Source: Serripes groenlandicus
Lineage: Eukaryota; Mollusca; Bivalvia; Cardiida; Cardiidae
NCBI GenBank assembly: GCA_031761405.1
Contig: JASEVX010000007.1
Coordinates: 44,469,872 to 44,533,871 of the forward strand
Length of the DNA: 64,000 bases
Direction of reading: 5' to 3'
Shown in pieces: positions 21,836 to 32,321 of the stretch; positions within the stretch are counted from its first letter, which is position 1, and each line of letters starts with the position of its first letter. The notes beneath the pieces are model-generated. The model did no database searches. It saw only the letters and a program-made list of their open reading frames with translations, and had not been told where the DNA came from. A program made the position numbers and the translations under genes.

Positions 21836-22202
21836 ACCAACGTGGTCTGATCAGGATCCACACTGTTGGCTGCATTTCCCAATATTCCTATACATTGATA
21901 TGCACTCTTCCAAATGCAAAGATGTGCAAGTATTTAAATAGTTCAGCATTGAATGGGTTAAAGAGGAAGTTTTGGCATATAAATCTGACACTTTTACAAT
22001 CGACATTGAAGAGGAGTCCCATTGTTTGAAGAGTATAAATTCTCCCTCACCATTATTGCTTAAAAAGAGACAGAACATGTTGCGTCAGTCGATTCAGAAT
22101 TATCGATACATTTGTCAATGTTGATGAATCAGTCAATACATGTATAAACACTTAAAAAGACACACAAGACACACAAGAATATCCAATATCTAAGTTATTG
22201 AT
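21836..22202. other. Non-coding stretch
   Basis: Nothing recognised. Confidence 0.35.
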
Positions 22203-22492
22203 TGATTGATTTGTCTTTAAAGTCGTTTTCAAAAATAATTTAGTCATATAACGGCGGCCAGATCACCCATACATGTGTTTCCTGGGTTGTTCACACCATT
22301 TATTTCCAAGCGATTGGCTGCTTTACCAAATACTTTACCAAAGACTGTTATCAAATTGGTGGAAAAGCAATGACGCTTGTCGCATTGACATTTACCAAAC
22401 GACGGAAATAATGACTGCCGAGATGAGGTTCGAACTCACAACTCCTGGATTGACAGCCCGCGTCGCTACCGACTGAACTACCGGGACTCTCG
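22203..22492 (-). mobile_element. SINE-C copy, near full length
   Basis: Read on the minus strand: a tRNA-like head ending in a B box GAGTTCGAACC (22428-22438), a central ATGACTGCCG-type core, and a tail with AAATCAATCAATC-type repeats (GATTGATTGATTTGTCTTTA on the plus strand). It aligns with 53600-53880. Confidence 0.7.
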
Positions 22493-22809
22493 GCCCATAC
22501 TTCTGACCTACTTAGAAAATGTCCTCCTATGCGACTTTCGACGATTTTGGAAAATATGTGTCAAATTTCGAAAAACACTTTTTACCATCAATGAGAACAT
22601 TTAGGGCAAACGTCTACCTCATGTATAATTCATATTTTAATGAAAATAAGCGATAAAATTTAACACAATCTAAATAAGTATACACCTTATAGTGCTTGAA
22701 AAATGACAAGACAGCGGAAAATGTCAAGTATGCAATGTCCGTCGTTTCAGTTTCAGTTGTGATAACAAATAAACCAACAAACACTCCTTAAGTTTACTTC
22801 CTGGTTTTT
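22493..22809. other. Non-coding stretch
   Basis: Nothing recognised. Confidence 0.35.
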
Positions 22810-22985
22810 GTTTCCCACATACAGACGCCTTCTGCTGTATCTGCAGCACACGAATTGTGAAAACATTGTGACTAAAGAAGAAATTGCTCACGATGAGCAA
22901 TTTCGCATTTTGCCACAATGTTTTCTACTCGGTTTTTCTACTAAGTCGTCTGCTGCAGATTTGATGTGTGTTAGAAAGAGTATAA
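22810..22985 (-). mobile_element. MITE-1 copy, shortened
   Basis: TTTCCCACATACAGACGCC at the left; the centre AAATTGCTCACGATGAGCAA is a compact hairpin; the right end GATGTGTGTTAGAAAGAG is mutated. Confidence 0.65.
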
Positions 22986-23124
22986 GTTCGTGGAAGTGTA
23001 TGATTGAGATGTGCATTTACACACGAAATCTGCAGCAGAGAAATTGCTCATCTGCGAGAATATCCTAAAGGTAGCGTTTTTCCTACTCGTAAATAAGCCT
23101 AAGCACTATTAAAAACTTCCCCAC

Positions 23125-23263
23125 CGTGTTCTGTAATTTTGTATTTTTTTTACACATTCACGTATGTTATGTTATGTTAATATGTTTGTACGAGGATGAT
23201 CTGGATTTAAGATCAAATCAATAAACTTATGTTATGTTTATGTTTTATGTTTTATGTGGACTA
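23125..23263 (+). mobile_element. Insertion specific to unit 0, retroposon-tail-like
   Basis: The sequence between CCACCGTG and GACTAAATG is absent from the corresponding sites at about 30293 and 37303. It ends CAATAAACTTATGTTATGTT then TTATGTTTTATG, as in retroposon 3' ends with a simple-repeat tail. Confidence 0.55.
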
Positions 23264-23630
23264 AATGTATATTTAGACATCGGCAAATAGTTATATACTC
23301 CTCCGTTGACTGCAAATACAAAGTCAGGCAAGAAAATGGTGAGAATAAAGACGTCAGTAAATAAGATGATCACAAAGTGGAATGCTCTACGACAAATCAT
23401 GGCGGGGTTGTTGTGGATCATGTGACTATCCCATTTTCAATGGTATTTTTTGTTACCGCATCGCACACAGTAGGAATACCAATGTTTGTGGTCAATCTGT
23501 TTTTATCTTGATAGTAGCCGAAGAATTCCAATTAGTTCTTACTTTATGTAAATACATCTTGCACATACAAACAAATTAATCCTTTTTTGCTTGACTCATG
23601 CTGTGGGGTTTTTATTTTTAGTCATAGCTT

Positions 23631-23815
23631 GATTCTTTCAGCGCCGAATTGTCTGAAGTACACACGTCCTTGTATACAAGGGGCGACTCCATTTTTCATG
23701 TTATAAGAGCTATCGTTTATTTTGATAACTAAACTGCAAACAATAATAATTTCAGATGAGACAGCTCGTTATGACCTGACTCAGCTGAATCTGTATTGTT
23801 TGCATAATAGCTCGA
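23631..23815 (+). mobile_element. MITE-2 copy, degenerate
   Basis: TTCTTTCAGCGCCGAATTGT on the left; the centre AGACAGCTCGTTATGACCTG / ACTCAGCTGAATCTGTATTG is an imperfect palindrome. The right end has decayed into the SINE flank. Copies in later units (30677, 37684) lost part of the centre. Confidence 0.6.
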
Positions 23816-23884
23816 TCCCAGGCTGGGTCATAACAATGATAGAAATGACTTTCCCTCGTTGGCGCTCAGGGTTGTGGGGTGTCC

Positions 23885-25440
23885 ATTACGACTGACTCTC
23901 TGATGTAAGGATAAATGGACCAGTAGTACTGGTAACTTACCCAGGACACGCCGTGATATAACTGACTGGTTGGTGTCAGGATAAATGGACCAGTAGTACT
24001 GGTAACTTATCCAGGACACGCCGTAATATAACTGACTGGTTGGTGTCTGGATAAAGGGACCAGTAGTACTGGTAACTTACCCAGGACACGCCGTGATATA
24101 ACTGACTGGCTGGTGTCAGGATAAATGGACCAGTAGTACTGGTAACTTATCCAGGACACGTCGTGATATAACTGACTGGCTGGTGTCAGGATAAATGGAC
24201 CAGTAGTACTGGTAACTTATCCAGGACACGTCGTGATATAACTGACTGGCTGGTGTCAGGATAAATGGACCAGTAGTACTGGTAACTTATCCAGGACACG
24301 CCGTGATGTAACTAACTGGCTGGTGTCAGGATAAATGGACCAGTAGTACTGGTAACTTACCCAGAACACGCCGTGATATAACTGACTGGCTGGTGTCAGG
24401 ATAAATGGACCAGTAGTACTGGTAACTTACCCAGGACACGCCGTGATATAACTGACTGGCTGGTGTCTGGATAAATGGACCAGTAGTACTGGTAACTTAC
24501 CCAGGACACGTCGTGATATAACTGACTGGCTGGTGTCAGGATAAATGGACCAGTAGTACTGGTAACTTATCCAGGACACGTCGTGATATAACTGACTGAC
24601 TGGTGTCAGGATAAATGGACCAGTAGTACTGGTAACTTATCCAGGACACGCCGTGATATAACTGACTGGCTGGTGTCTGGATAAATGGACCAGTAGTACT
24701 GGTAACTTACCCAGGACACCCCGTGATATAACTAACTGGCTGATGTCTGGATAAATGGACCAGTAGTACTGGTAACTTATCCAGGACACGCCGCGATATA
24801 ACTGACTGGCTGATGTCTGGATAAATGGACCAGTAGTACTGGTAACTTACCCAGGACACGCCGTGATATAACTAACTGGCTGATGTCTGGATAAATGGAC
24901 CAGTAGTACTGGTAACTTACCCAGGACACGCCGTGATATAACTAACTGGTTGATGTCTGGATAAATGGACCAGTAGTACTGGTAACTTACCCAGGACACG
25001 CCGTGATATAACTAACTGGCTGATGTCTAGATAAATGGACCAGTAGTACTGGTAACTTATCCAGGACACGCCGCGATATAACTGACTGGCTTGTGTCTGG
25101 ATAAATGGACCAGTATTACTGGTAACTTACCCAGGAAACGCCGTGATATAACTAACTGGCTAATGTCTGGATAAATGGACCAGTATTACTGGTAACTTAC
25201 CCAGGAAACGCCGTGATATAACTAACTGGCTAATGTCTGGATAAATGGACCAGTAGTACTGGTAACTTACCCAGGACACGCCGTGATATAACTGACTGGC
25301 TAATGTCTGGATAAATGGACCAGTAGTACTGGTAACTTACCCAGGACACGCCGTGATATAACTAACTGGCTAATGTCTGGATAAATGGAACAGTAGTACT
25401 GGTAACTTACCCAGGAAACGCCGTGATATAACTGATAAAC
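23885..25440 (+). repeat. 70-bp SINE-derived array, about 22 units
   Basis: The unit is CCAGGACACGCCGTGATATA, ACTGACTGGCTGGTGTCAGG, ATAAATGGACCAGTAGTACT, GGTAACTTAC. Period is exactly 70 bp (starts 23941, 24011, 24081). The left flank (TTGGCGCTCAGGGTTGTGGG) is the SINE-B body just upstream of this domain. The right flank (ATAAACGGCGTTAAACACC) is the SINE-B 3' end. One SINE has therefore had its 3' domain expanded internally. Confidence 0.93.
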
Positions 25441-25689
25441 GGCGTTAAACACCATGCAAACGGTTGATATGAAATACGTAGGAGACGGGTTCGGTCCCGG
25501 TGTGTGTAACGGCTTGAAGCTTTATTACTTGATCATCCAAACCCTTACACGGATTGAATCAAACACCGCCGCCTATCTATTTGTATAGTCAATCAAAGTT
25601 CGAAAACGTGAAGCGGTCGCGTTGAACATACATATATTCAAACTCCTATCTACCGTTGAAGATAAATTACAGTGAAAATGCCACATTAA
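25441..25689. other. Non-coding flank of the 70-bp array
   Basis: Unique-looking DNA that recurs at 31750-32000 and 38825-39080 as part of the segmental duplication. Confidence 0.5.
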
Positions 25690-25906
25690 ATGTGAAATTT
25701 AACTTCTTCTCACTTTCAGATATCTTTCAGAAATATGGTTGCAAAAGGAGAAATCGCTCAAATGGAGCAATTCCCCTTTTGCTACAATATTTTCAAATGT
25801 ATTCTTAAATACTAAATCCCTTCATCAAAAGAAAGTTTTCAAATATTTCCAAAAACGATTTCAAAGTCGTCTGCTGCAGATTTTGTTCTATGTGGATGAG
25901 GATTGA
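25690..25906 (+). mobile_element. MITE-1 copy
   Basis: TTTAACTTCTTCTCACTTTC to TTCTATGTGGATGAGGATT; the centre AGAAATCGCTCAAATGGAGC is an imperfect palindrome. The unit 1 copy (about 32039) lost most of its right part; the unit 2 copy is at about 39113-39290. Confidence 0.6.
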
Positions 25907-26135
25907 ATATAACTAACAGTTCTAAATAAAATAACAATTCTGTTTATATTTAGCGTAAGAATAATCTTTGAAAAAAACATATTAATCTAACACTTACAAT
26001 AATGGATCTAAAGAACTTTATTTGTAAACATTTCAAAGCTTTCTGATGTAAATACGTTCTATTTCTTTAGAAACTCAATGAAAAGTATATTGAATGACAC
26101 AGATGAAACGGCTAATTAATAACATAATTGTGCAA
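25907..26135. other. Non-coding AT-rich spacer
   Basis: Shared with later units; nothing recognised. Confidence 0.35.
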
Positions 26136-26333
26136 GATTAAAGACAATCAGGTTGTTACAGTTTTACTGTTCTTTAGATGAATTAATATATATAGATTAT
26201 TCGCAGAAAGTTTACTGGAAACCTTCCAACAATAGACATATTAGCCCACTTTTGCTCCTGCTGATGCACTGTTTATCCACTCGCTCTGAATAACAATGTT
26301 AAACTTTATTTAATACTTTACTTGAGCCCGTCC

Positions 26334-26754
26334 AAGGGCACAGGTACAAGTTGACTTTGGTGATTAGTATAGATCCAAATCCGCACAATCCGAACTAAAT
26401 CTACGCTGATAGATATTACTCGCATAAGCTTCTTAGAAGATTCTCTTAACACTTTCCTTCATACAACAATTCTGCAGCAGACGATTTTGAACATATTTTG
26501 TCAAAAAAATAGAAAATCTTTACAATTGAATGGATAACCTATGACTAAAAGTGGAAAACATTGTGGAAAAAGGAGAAATTGTTTGTTTTGAGCAATTTCC
26601 TCTTTTGTCACTATGTTTTCAAAAAGCCGTCTGCTGCAGAGGCGTATATATATAAGAGAAAGTGTTAACTGACAAGGCTGAGCAAATGGACAGACTGGTC
26701 TTAACCTACACTATTAACAAATGCAACCTGGTACCTTTTCCTAAGGACGGGCTC
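26334..26754. mobile_element. T5 element with nested MITE-1
   Basis: GAGCCCGTCCAAGGGCACAG on the left, TACCTTTTCCTAAGGACGGGCTC on the right in two blocks of family ends. A MITE-1 occupies 26456-26668, so the T5 body is split. Confidence 0.7.
26456..26668 (+). mobile_element. MITE-1 nested inside T5
   Basis: TTAA at 26456-26459 and 26665-26668; left end CACTTTCCTTCATACAACAA, right end AGAGAAAGTG. The centre GAAATTGTTTGTTTTGAGCA is slightly mutated. Confidence 0.8.
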
Positions 26755-27129
26755 ATTATAACATATGGGGGTTATAGAAATAAAAATAGATGAACAAATA
26801 AATATGAATCGAAATTCGGGTAGCATATACAACAACATCTGCAGCAAGATAATTTAAAATTATCTTACTAAAGATATGGAAAATCTCTGTAAATGAAAGT
26901 ATAATCATATAATAGAGTTGCAAAACATGGCAAAAGAAGAAAATTTCATTATGAACAGGATATTTGTGTTTGTGTAAACTAAGATGTTGAAGTTTTATTG
27001 AATTGGTCATCTGTGTTTTATCTGTCGTGTTAAAGAGAGAGGACCGAATCACAGACATGAAAAAAAAAGAGTTGTGGTTTATATGTTTAAAGGTTTAAAA
27101 GTTTCATAGAACTATTTGAAATGCATTTA

Positions 27130-27432
27130 AGATGTTCAATATTCAATAACTAAATGAGCGTGAAATATGTTTAGATAAGAGTCGATAGTTGTGCGTTAAC
27201 TTGTTTTCTTAATAGGGGCGCGGGAGTCTATTCTGCAGGCATTCTATTCTAATTCTCAAAAGAGCCACCATGGCTCGGTGCCGGTGCTCATTGATATTGT
27301 CAAACGTAAACTTTAAATCACGGGAACTTTATTTATTTGGTTGGAACACAACGCGCAATAAACTGTAAGAATTCTGAGTTTATTTTAATCTCGTATTTAA
27401 TTGATAGACCAATCATGTAAAACTACTTTTAT
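27130..27432 (+). mobile_element. Putative 5' LTR of a gag-pro retrotransposon relic (unit 1)
   Basis: It lies immediately upstream of a primer binding site. It has an internal AATAAA (27356) followed by a GTTTATTTTAATC stretch, as in an LTR R region. A diverged relative of 27135-27310 occurs alone at about 48660-48860. The exact 5' boundary and the TG start are not determined, and no matching 3' LTR was found. Confidence 0.55.
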
Positions 27433-27450
27433 TGGTGCCGTGACCAGGAT
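27433..27450 (+). promoter_or_regulatory. Primer binding site, tRNA-His type (unit 1)
   Basis: TGGTGCCGTGACCAGGAT is complementary to the 3' end of an animal tRNA-His, whose acceptor stem GCCGTGA / TCACGGC plus CCA is distinctive. Position just after the LTR-like block fits minus-strand priming of an LTR element. Confidence 0.75.
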
Positions 27451-27900
27451 CAGTATTAAGTGGTGTTTGGTTGTTTTCTGAAACGAAGGAAGTGAACAGA
27501 ACCAGAGACAACGATGATGCTTAAGGAAGGCGTTTTATATTCTTAAGTGTTGAGAAGTTGACTGTGTTTAAGTTGTTCTATAAGGATTTGAAATGGAAGC
27601 AGGATACTACTGATCTGAATTGACATTTTCGTCAGGATCTGGCGCAAAACATGACTAAAGATCAACGACAGCAAACTAATTTAACTGAACAAATATTCGA
27701 GAATTAAGCAACTTGAGATCTCAAACGTTAAAGATGCTCGAGTCATTGAATTCGACGGAAACAGGAAACTATTCAGCGACTTGATAACATCTGTCGATAA
27801 AATATTGCACATTGTAAAATGTGCCAGAAGACTAAAACCAGTTGTGATGTATCAGACGAGCACTGCCACTGTGTAGGGTTTTCTGCATCAGTGTTTCAAG

Positions 27901-28245
27901 GAAAGGTCTGATGCATCGTGGTCCGTGCTGAGGAAGGAGTTAGTCCGGAGAATCAGTGATGTTAGTGATAGGCACTTGGCCATTAGCATGTTCAGAAAAG
28001 AGAAAGGAAGTAAACGAAAACATAGTTGACTATTTCGAAAGGATAGTTTCTTTATCAAAAGAAGTAAATTTCATTGGTCGCGTGCCCATTAAGGAAGATC
28101 ACTTGCATTATGTGAGATATTTCAAATGTAACAAATTTGGGCTTTAGGCAAACAAATGTAGATGCAAACAATGCTTCAGTTTGTTGTCGTTTCTTATAGA
28201 TGTGGTCACGAAGGGCATATTGTAGAGCATTGTAAAATGATCCCT
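27901..28245 (+). pseudogene. Gag remnant with broken zinc knuckle (unit 1)
   Basis: One frame encodes VLRKELVRRISDVSDRHLAI (about 27922-27981) and stops. The next frame encodes NENIVDYFERIVSLSKE (about 28014-28064), typical of a retroelement capsid. A third segment at 28192-28233 encodes SYRC then GHEGHIVEHC. This is a CCHC knuckle with the spacing C-x4-H-x4-C kept, but the first Cys of the CxxC pair is Ser. Frameshifts and stops separate the pieces, so no Gag can be made. The clade (gypsy-like) is inferred from layout only. Confidence 0.7.
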
Positions 28246-28395
28246 TTTAAAAGGTCGAAATATTCATAGACTCTTTGGCGAAAGAGGTCTGGCCGATGAA
28301 AACAACATGGCAACAATTAAGGTCAACATTTATGTTTCTGGAAATCTAAATTCAGGTAAATAAGAAAAAATATTGGTAAACAGAGATAACGATGT

Positions 28396-28640
28396 CTTGT
28401 TGATACAGGCGCGGAATTGCCATTGATGTATCGTCGTATTTACGACAAATTGGCAAATAAGCCAACTAGAAGAAAATTGCATTTACTTGCAATCTGCTAA
28501 TGGTAGACCATTAGGTTGTAATTGGTTATTCAATGTTAAATTAAGTATCGATGGATCCGAAGTATCGCAAGACTTCTATGTTATTCGTGAATTGAATAGA
28601 AATTTTATTCTTGGGTTGGATTTCTTGAAGAAAAAAAAAA
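28396..28640 (+). pseudogene. Retropepsin (protease) remnant (unit 1)
   Basis: LVDTGAELPLMY at the start carries the catalytic Asp-Thr-Gly of aspartic proteases. After a frameshift (around 28490) the frame resumes with NGRPLG and ends NFILGLDFL, the usual second conserved block (ILG-x-DFL). In intact elements this enzyme cuts Gag-Pol. Reverse transcriptase, RNase H and integrase motifs were not found in the next 1.5 kb, so the copy is internally deleted or belongs to a short gag-pro derivative. Confidence 0.75.
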
Positions 28641-29336
28641 TGTGAAAGTAGTATGAGAGTAGCATGCAAAGTATATATAAGTTTGTAAGAAAAGGCTCAC
28701 ATAACATCTACACTTAGGTTTAAAAGGTATTGTCGAGTTAAACAAATTACAGCCACAAAGACATGTTAATATTTATGTTCTTGAAATCGTAATTCATAAT
28801 TGAGAAAAGTATGAAACAGAGATAGGCCGTTGATAAAAGCGCAGAATTATATTTGAATTATATTTGAAGAATGGCTTTGAGAAATGAATTTGAGAAATTG
28901 TCAATTTTACAAACTACATGTTTATCAAATAGGAATGTTAAAGGAAGTCTTAGGATGTCGGATCAATTTCTGAACTCATTTCTGAGTCATGCTGCGATCA
29001 GATTAAGTTTACCCGAGTAGCAGTTTCCAATCTCGGAATTCGAAAACAAGGGGAGAATTGTATGGACAAATTGAGGTATTTTACCTTCTTTGTCTGTGTA
29101 AAAACTTCCCCCCTTCTATACAAATTTAGGGGGATATTCAAAACAGTGTGAACGATCCCCCCTCCTAGATTGAAAACTGGAGTAATTTTACAGCAGTCCT
29201 TTAGTCTTATTGTTTACAACTGATGTAGCTTTAACAGTGCATTTGCTTAAACATAGACTGCTATCTTGAGGAGAAGATTTGCACAACATGTCCGTGCTAG
29301 AACTACACCATGTTGTTCATATGGTTAGGAATTATC
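28641..29336. other. 3' part of the LTR relic and flank (unit 1)
   Basis: Short coding-like scraps occur, for example HAAIRLSLPE near 28988. A purine-rich AAAACAAGGGGAGA (about 29043) might be a polypurine tract. No 3' LTR was recognised. Confidence 0.35.
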
Positions 29337-29549
29337 TTAACCCTTTCAGCGCCGAATTGTTTCAAGTAGACTCTTCGATGTTCAAACTCGGACGACTCTA
29401 TTTTCATGTTATATGATTTTTGGAATATTTTTATAAATCACAGCCAAACAATGCAGATTTCAGGTGAGACAGCTCGTTACGAGCTGACTCACCTGAATCT
29501 GCATTGTTTGCAAAAAGCTCAATATTGCCTTTGGCGCTGAAAGAATTAA
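29337..29549 (+). mobile_element. MITE-2 copy, intact (unit 1)
   Basis: TTAA at 29337-29340 and 29546-29549. TIRs CCCTTTCAGCGCCGAATTG and CTTTGGCGCTGAAAGAA. The centre is a long near-perfect palindrome, GGTGAGACAGCTCGTTACGA then GCTGACTCACC. About 90 bp of left flank is repeated to the right, with an empty TTAA site at 29636-29639. Confidence 0.88.
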
Positions 29550-30087
29550 ACATAGACTGCTATCTTGAGGAGAAGATGTGCACAAAATGTCCGTGTTAGA
29601 ACTACACCATGTTGTTAATATGGTTAGGAATTATCTTAAGAAGGCTAAGACACGCTAAAATAAATACGCAAATAAAGGTTCAACATTAATTGAGAGCGCA
29701 ATTAGTGACAACTTATTCTACAATCAATATTAACGAGATGCTATATTATATGTGAAATGTAATACCTTATTACGCGGTAATTGAAAGATAGGAACGGTTT
29801 CGTATGTTATCAAAATCACATAACATGCGCAACATGTTATAGTGCACGCTGGATCGTGGACATTATTTTAAATTGACGATTGGAAATATGAAAAGAAAGA
29901 ACTGTCGAGGAATTTGAGAAAAGTCAAACACGCTGTATTCCATAATATAATTGCGAACAAGAAGGTTCTTTTGACTCTGATAGATTTATCCCAAATGAGA
30001 CAGAGAATTATGAGTTTGAGAAATAATATCCTAGTCCTTGTATAACATGAACAGAGATGCTGGAAAAGGAAATTTCTCAAGAAATAT
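29550..30087. other. Non-coding part of unit 1
   Basis: Contains the duplicated flank of MITE-2, then AT-rich DNA with no recognised gene. Minus-strand frame 29868-30113 is interrupted in unit 3 and is not supported. Confidence 0.35.
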
Positions 30088-30152
30088 AGGCTGTTCCACG
30101 AGAAAACCAACATTATGGACTCTGTGTGTAATGTATCGACCTAGATCAGCCT
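30088..30152 (+). mobile_element. Truncated T3 at the unit junction
   Basis: GGCTGTTCCACGAGAAAACC, AACATTATGGACTCTG and a GATCAGCCTCCC end; the rest of T3 is missing and a MITE-1 fragment follows. Unit 3 keeps the other half at 44326-44454. Confidence 0.7.
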
Positions 30153-30900
30153 CCCTAAATGAAGACATATTTATTTGAATAGGGTTGAAAACATTTTGTC
30201 AAAAGGAGAAATTGCTCATCTGCGAGAATATCCTAAAGGTAGCGTTTTTCCAACTCGTAAATAAGCCTAAGCACTATTAAAAACTTCCCCACCGTGGACT
30301 AAATGTATATTTAGACATCGGCAAATAGTTATATAATCCTCCGTTGACTGCAAATACAAAGTCAGGCAAGAAAATGGTGAGAATAAAGACGTCAGTAAAT
30401 AAGATGACCACAAAGTGGAATGCTCTACGACAAATCATGGCGGGTTGTTGTGGATCATGTGACTATCCCATTTTCAATAGTATTATTTGTTACCGCATCG
30501 CACACAGTAGGAATACCAATGTTTGTGGTCAATCTGTTTTTATCTTGATAGTAGCCGAAGAATTCCAATTAGTTCTTACTTTATGTAAATACATCTTGCA
30601 CATAAACAAACAAATTAATCCTTTTTTGCTTGACTCATGCTGTGGGGGTATTATTTTTAGTCATAGCTTGATTCTTTCAGCGCCGAATTGTCTGAAGTAC
30701 ACTCGTCCATGTTCAAAATGGGGCGACTCCATTTTTCATGTTATAAGAGCTATCGTTTATTTTGATAACTAAACTGCAAACAATAATGATTTCAGCTGAA
30801 TCTGTATTGTTTGCATAATAGCTCGATCCCAGGCTGGGTCATAACAATGATAGAAATGGCTTTCCCTCGTTGGCGCTCAGGGTTGTGGGGTGTCCATTAC

Positions 30901-31745
30901 GACTGACTCTCTGATGTAAGGATAAATGGACCAGTAGTACTGGTAACTTACGCAGGACACGCCGTGATATAACTGACTGGCTGGTGTCAGGATAAATGGA
31001 CCAGTAGTACTGGTAACTTATCCAGGACACGCCGTGATATAACTGACTAGCTGGTGTCTGGATAAATGGACTAGTAGTACTGGTAACTTATCCAGGACAC
31101 GCCGTGATATAACTGACTGGCTGGTGTCAGGATAAATGGACTAGTAGTACTGGTAACTTATCCAGAACACGCCGTGATATAACTGACTGGCTGGTGTCTG
31201 GATAAATGGACCAGTAGTACTGGTAACTTATCCAGAACACGCCGTGATATAACTGACTGGCTGGTGTCAGGATAAATGGACTAGTAGTACTGGTAACTTA
31301 TCCAGAACACGCCGTGATATAACTGACTGGCTGGTGTCTGGATAAATGGACCAGTAGTACTGGAAACTGATCCAGAACACGCCGTGATATAACTGACTGG
31401 CTGGTGTCTGGATAAATGGACCAGTAGTACTGGTAACTTACTCAGGACACGCCGTGATATAACTAACTGGCTAATGTCTGGATAAATGGACCAGTAGTAC
31501 TGGTAACTTATCCAGGACACGCCGTGATATAACTAACTGGCTGGTGTCAGGATAAATGGACCAGTAGTACTGGTAACTTACCCAGGACACGCCGTGATAT
31601 AACTAACTGGCTGGTGTCTGGATAAATGGACCAGTAGTACTGGTAACTTACCCAGGACACGCCGTGATATAACTAACTGGCTGGTGTCAGGATAAATGGA
31701 CCAGTAGTACTGGTAACTTACACAGGAAACGCTTTGATATAACTG
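30901..31745 (+). repeat. 70-bp SINE-derived array, about 12 units (unit 1)
   Basis: Same unit and flanks as the 23.9-kb array, including the SINE-B body on the left and CGGCGTTAAACACC on the right. Minus-strand frames of 63-90 codons across it are repeat-encoded. Confidence 0.93.
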
Positions 31746-32321
31746 ATAAACGGCGTTAAACACCATGCAAACGGTTGATATGAAATATGTAGGAGACGGG
31801 TTCGGTCCGGTGTGTGTAACGGCTTGAAGCTTTATTACTTGATCATCCAAACCCTGTCACGGATTGAATCAAACCCCGCCGCCTATCTATTTGTATAGTC
31901 AAGCAAAGTTCGAAAATGTGAAGCGGTCGCGTTGAACATACATATTCAAACTCCTATCTACCGTTGAAGATAAATTACAGTGAAAATGCCACATTAAATG
32001 TGAAATTTAACTTCTTCTCACTTTCAGATATCTTTCAGAAATATGGATGCAAAAGGAGAAATCGCTCAAACAGATTTTGTTCTATGTGGATGATGATTAA
32101 ATATAACTAACAGTTCTAAATAAAATAACAATTCTGTTTATATTTAGCGTAAGAATAAACTTTGAAAAAACATATTAATCTAACACTTACAATAATGGAT
32201 CTAAAGAACTTTATTTGTAAACATTTCAAAGCTTTCTGACGTAAATACGTTCTATTTCTTTAGAAACTCAATGAAAAGTCTTTTGAATGACACAGATGAA
32301 ACGGCTAATTATTAACATAAT
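31746..32321. other. Non-coding flank, unit 1
   Basis: Matches 25441-26135, with a deletion that removes most of the MITE-1 copy (junction near 32070). Confidence 0.5.

Noticed and set aside
23885..25440. CRISPR array
   Set aside because: Units are contiguous with no unique spacers, and the host is an animal; it is a SINE-derived satellite.
26756..27058. 100-codon minus-strand frame repeated at 33780 and 40587
   Set aside because: Repeated only because the 7-kb unit is repeated. It reads through MITE-1 remnants and low-complexity AT DNA.
28641..29060. Reverse transcriptase or integrase downstream of the protease relic
   Set aside because: No YxDD, HHCC or DDE-type motif could be found in any forward frame.
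30344..30772. 142-codon frame repeated at 37351 as a conserved gene
   Set aside because: Its C-terminal third is translated MITE-2. It is broken in the 23.4-kb copy, and the identity of the two others reflects segmental duplication.
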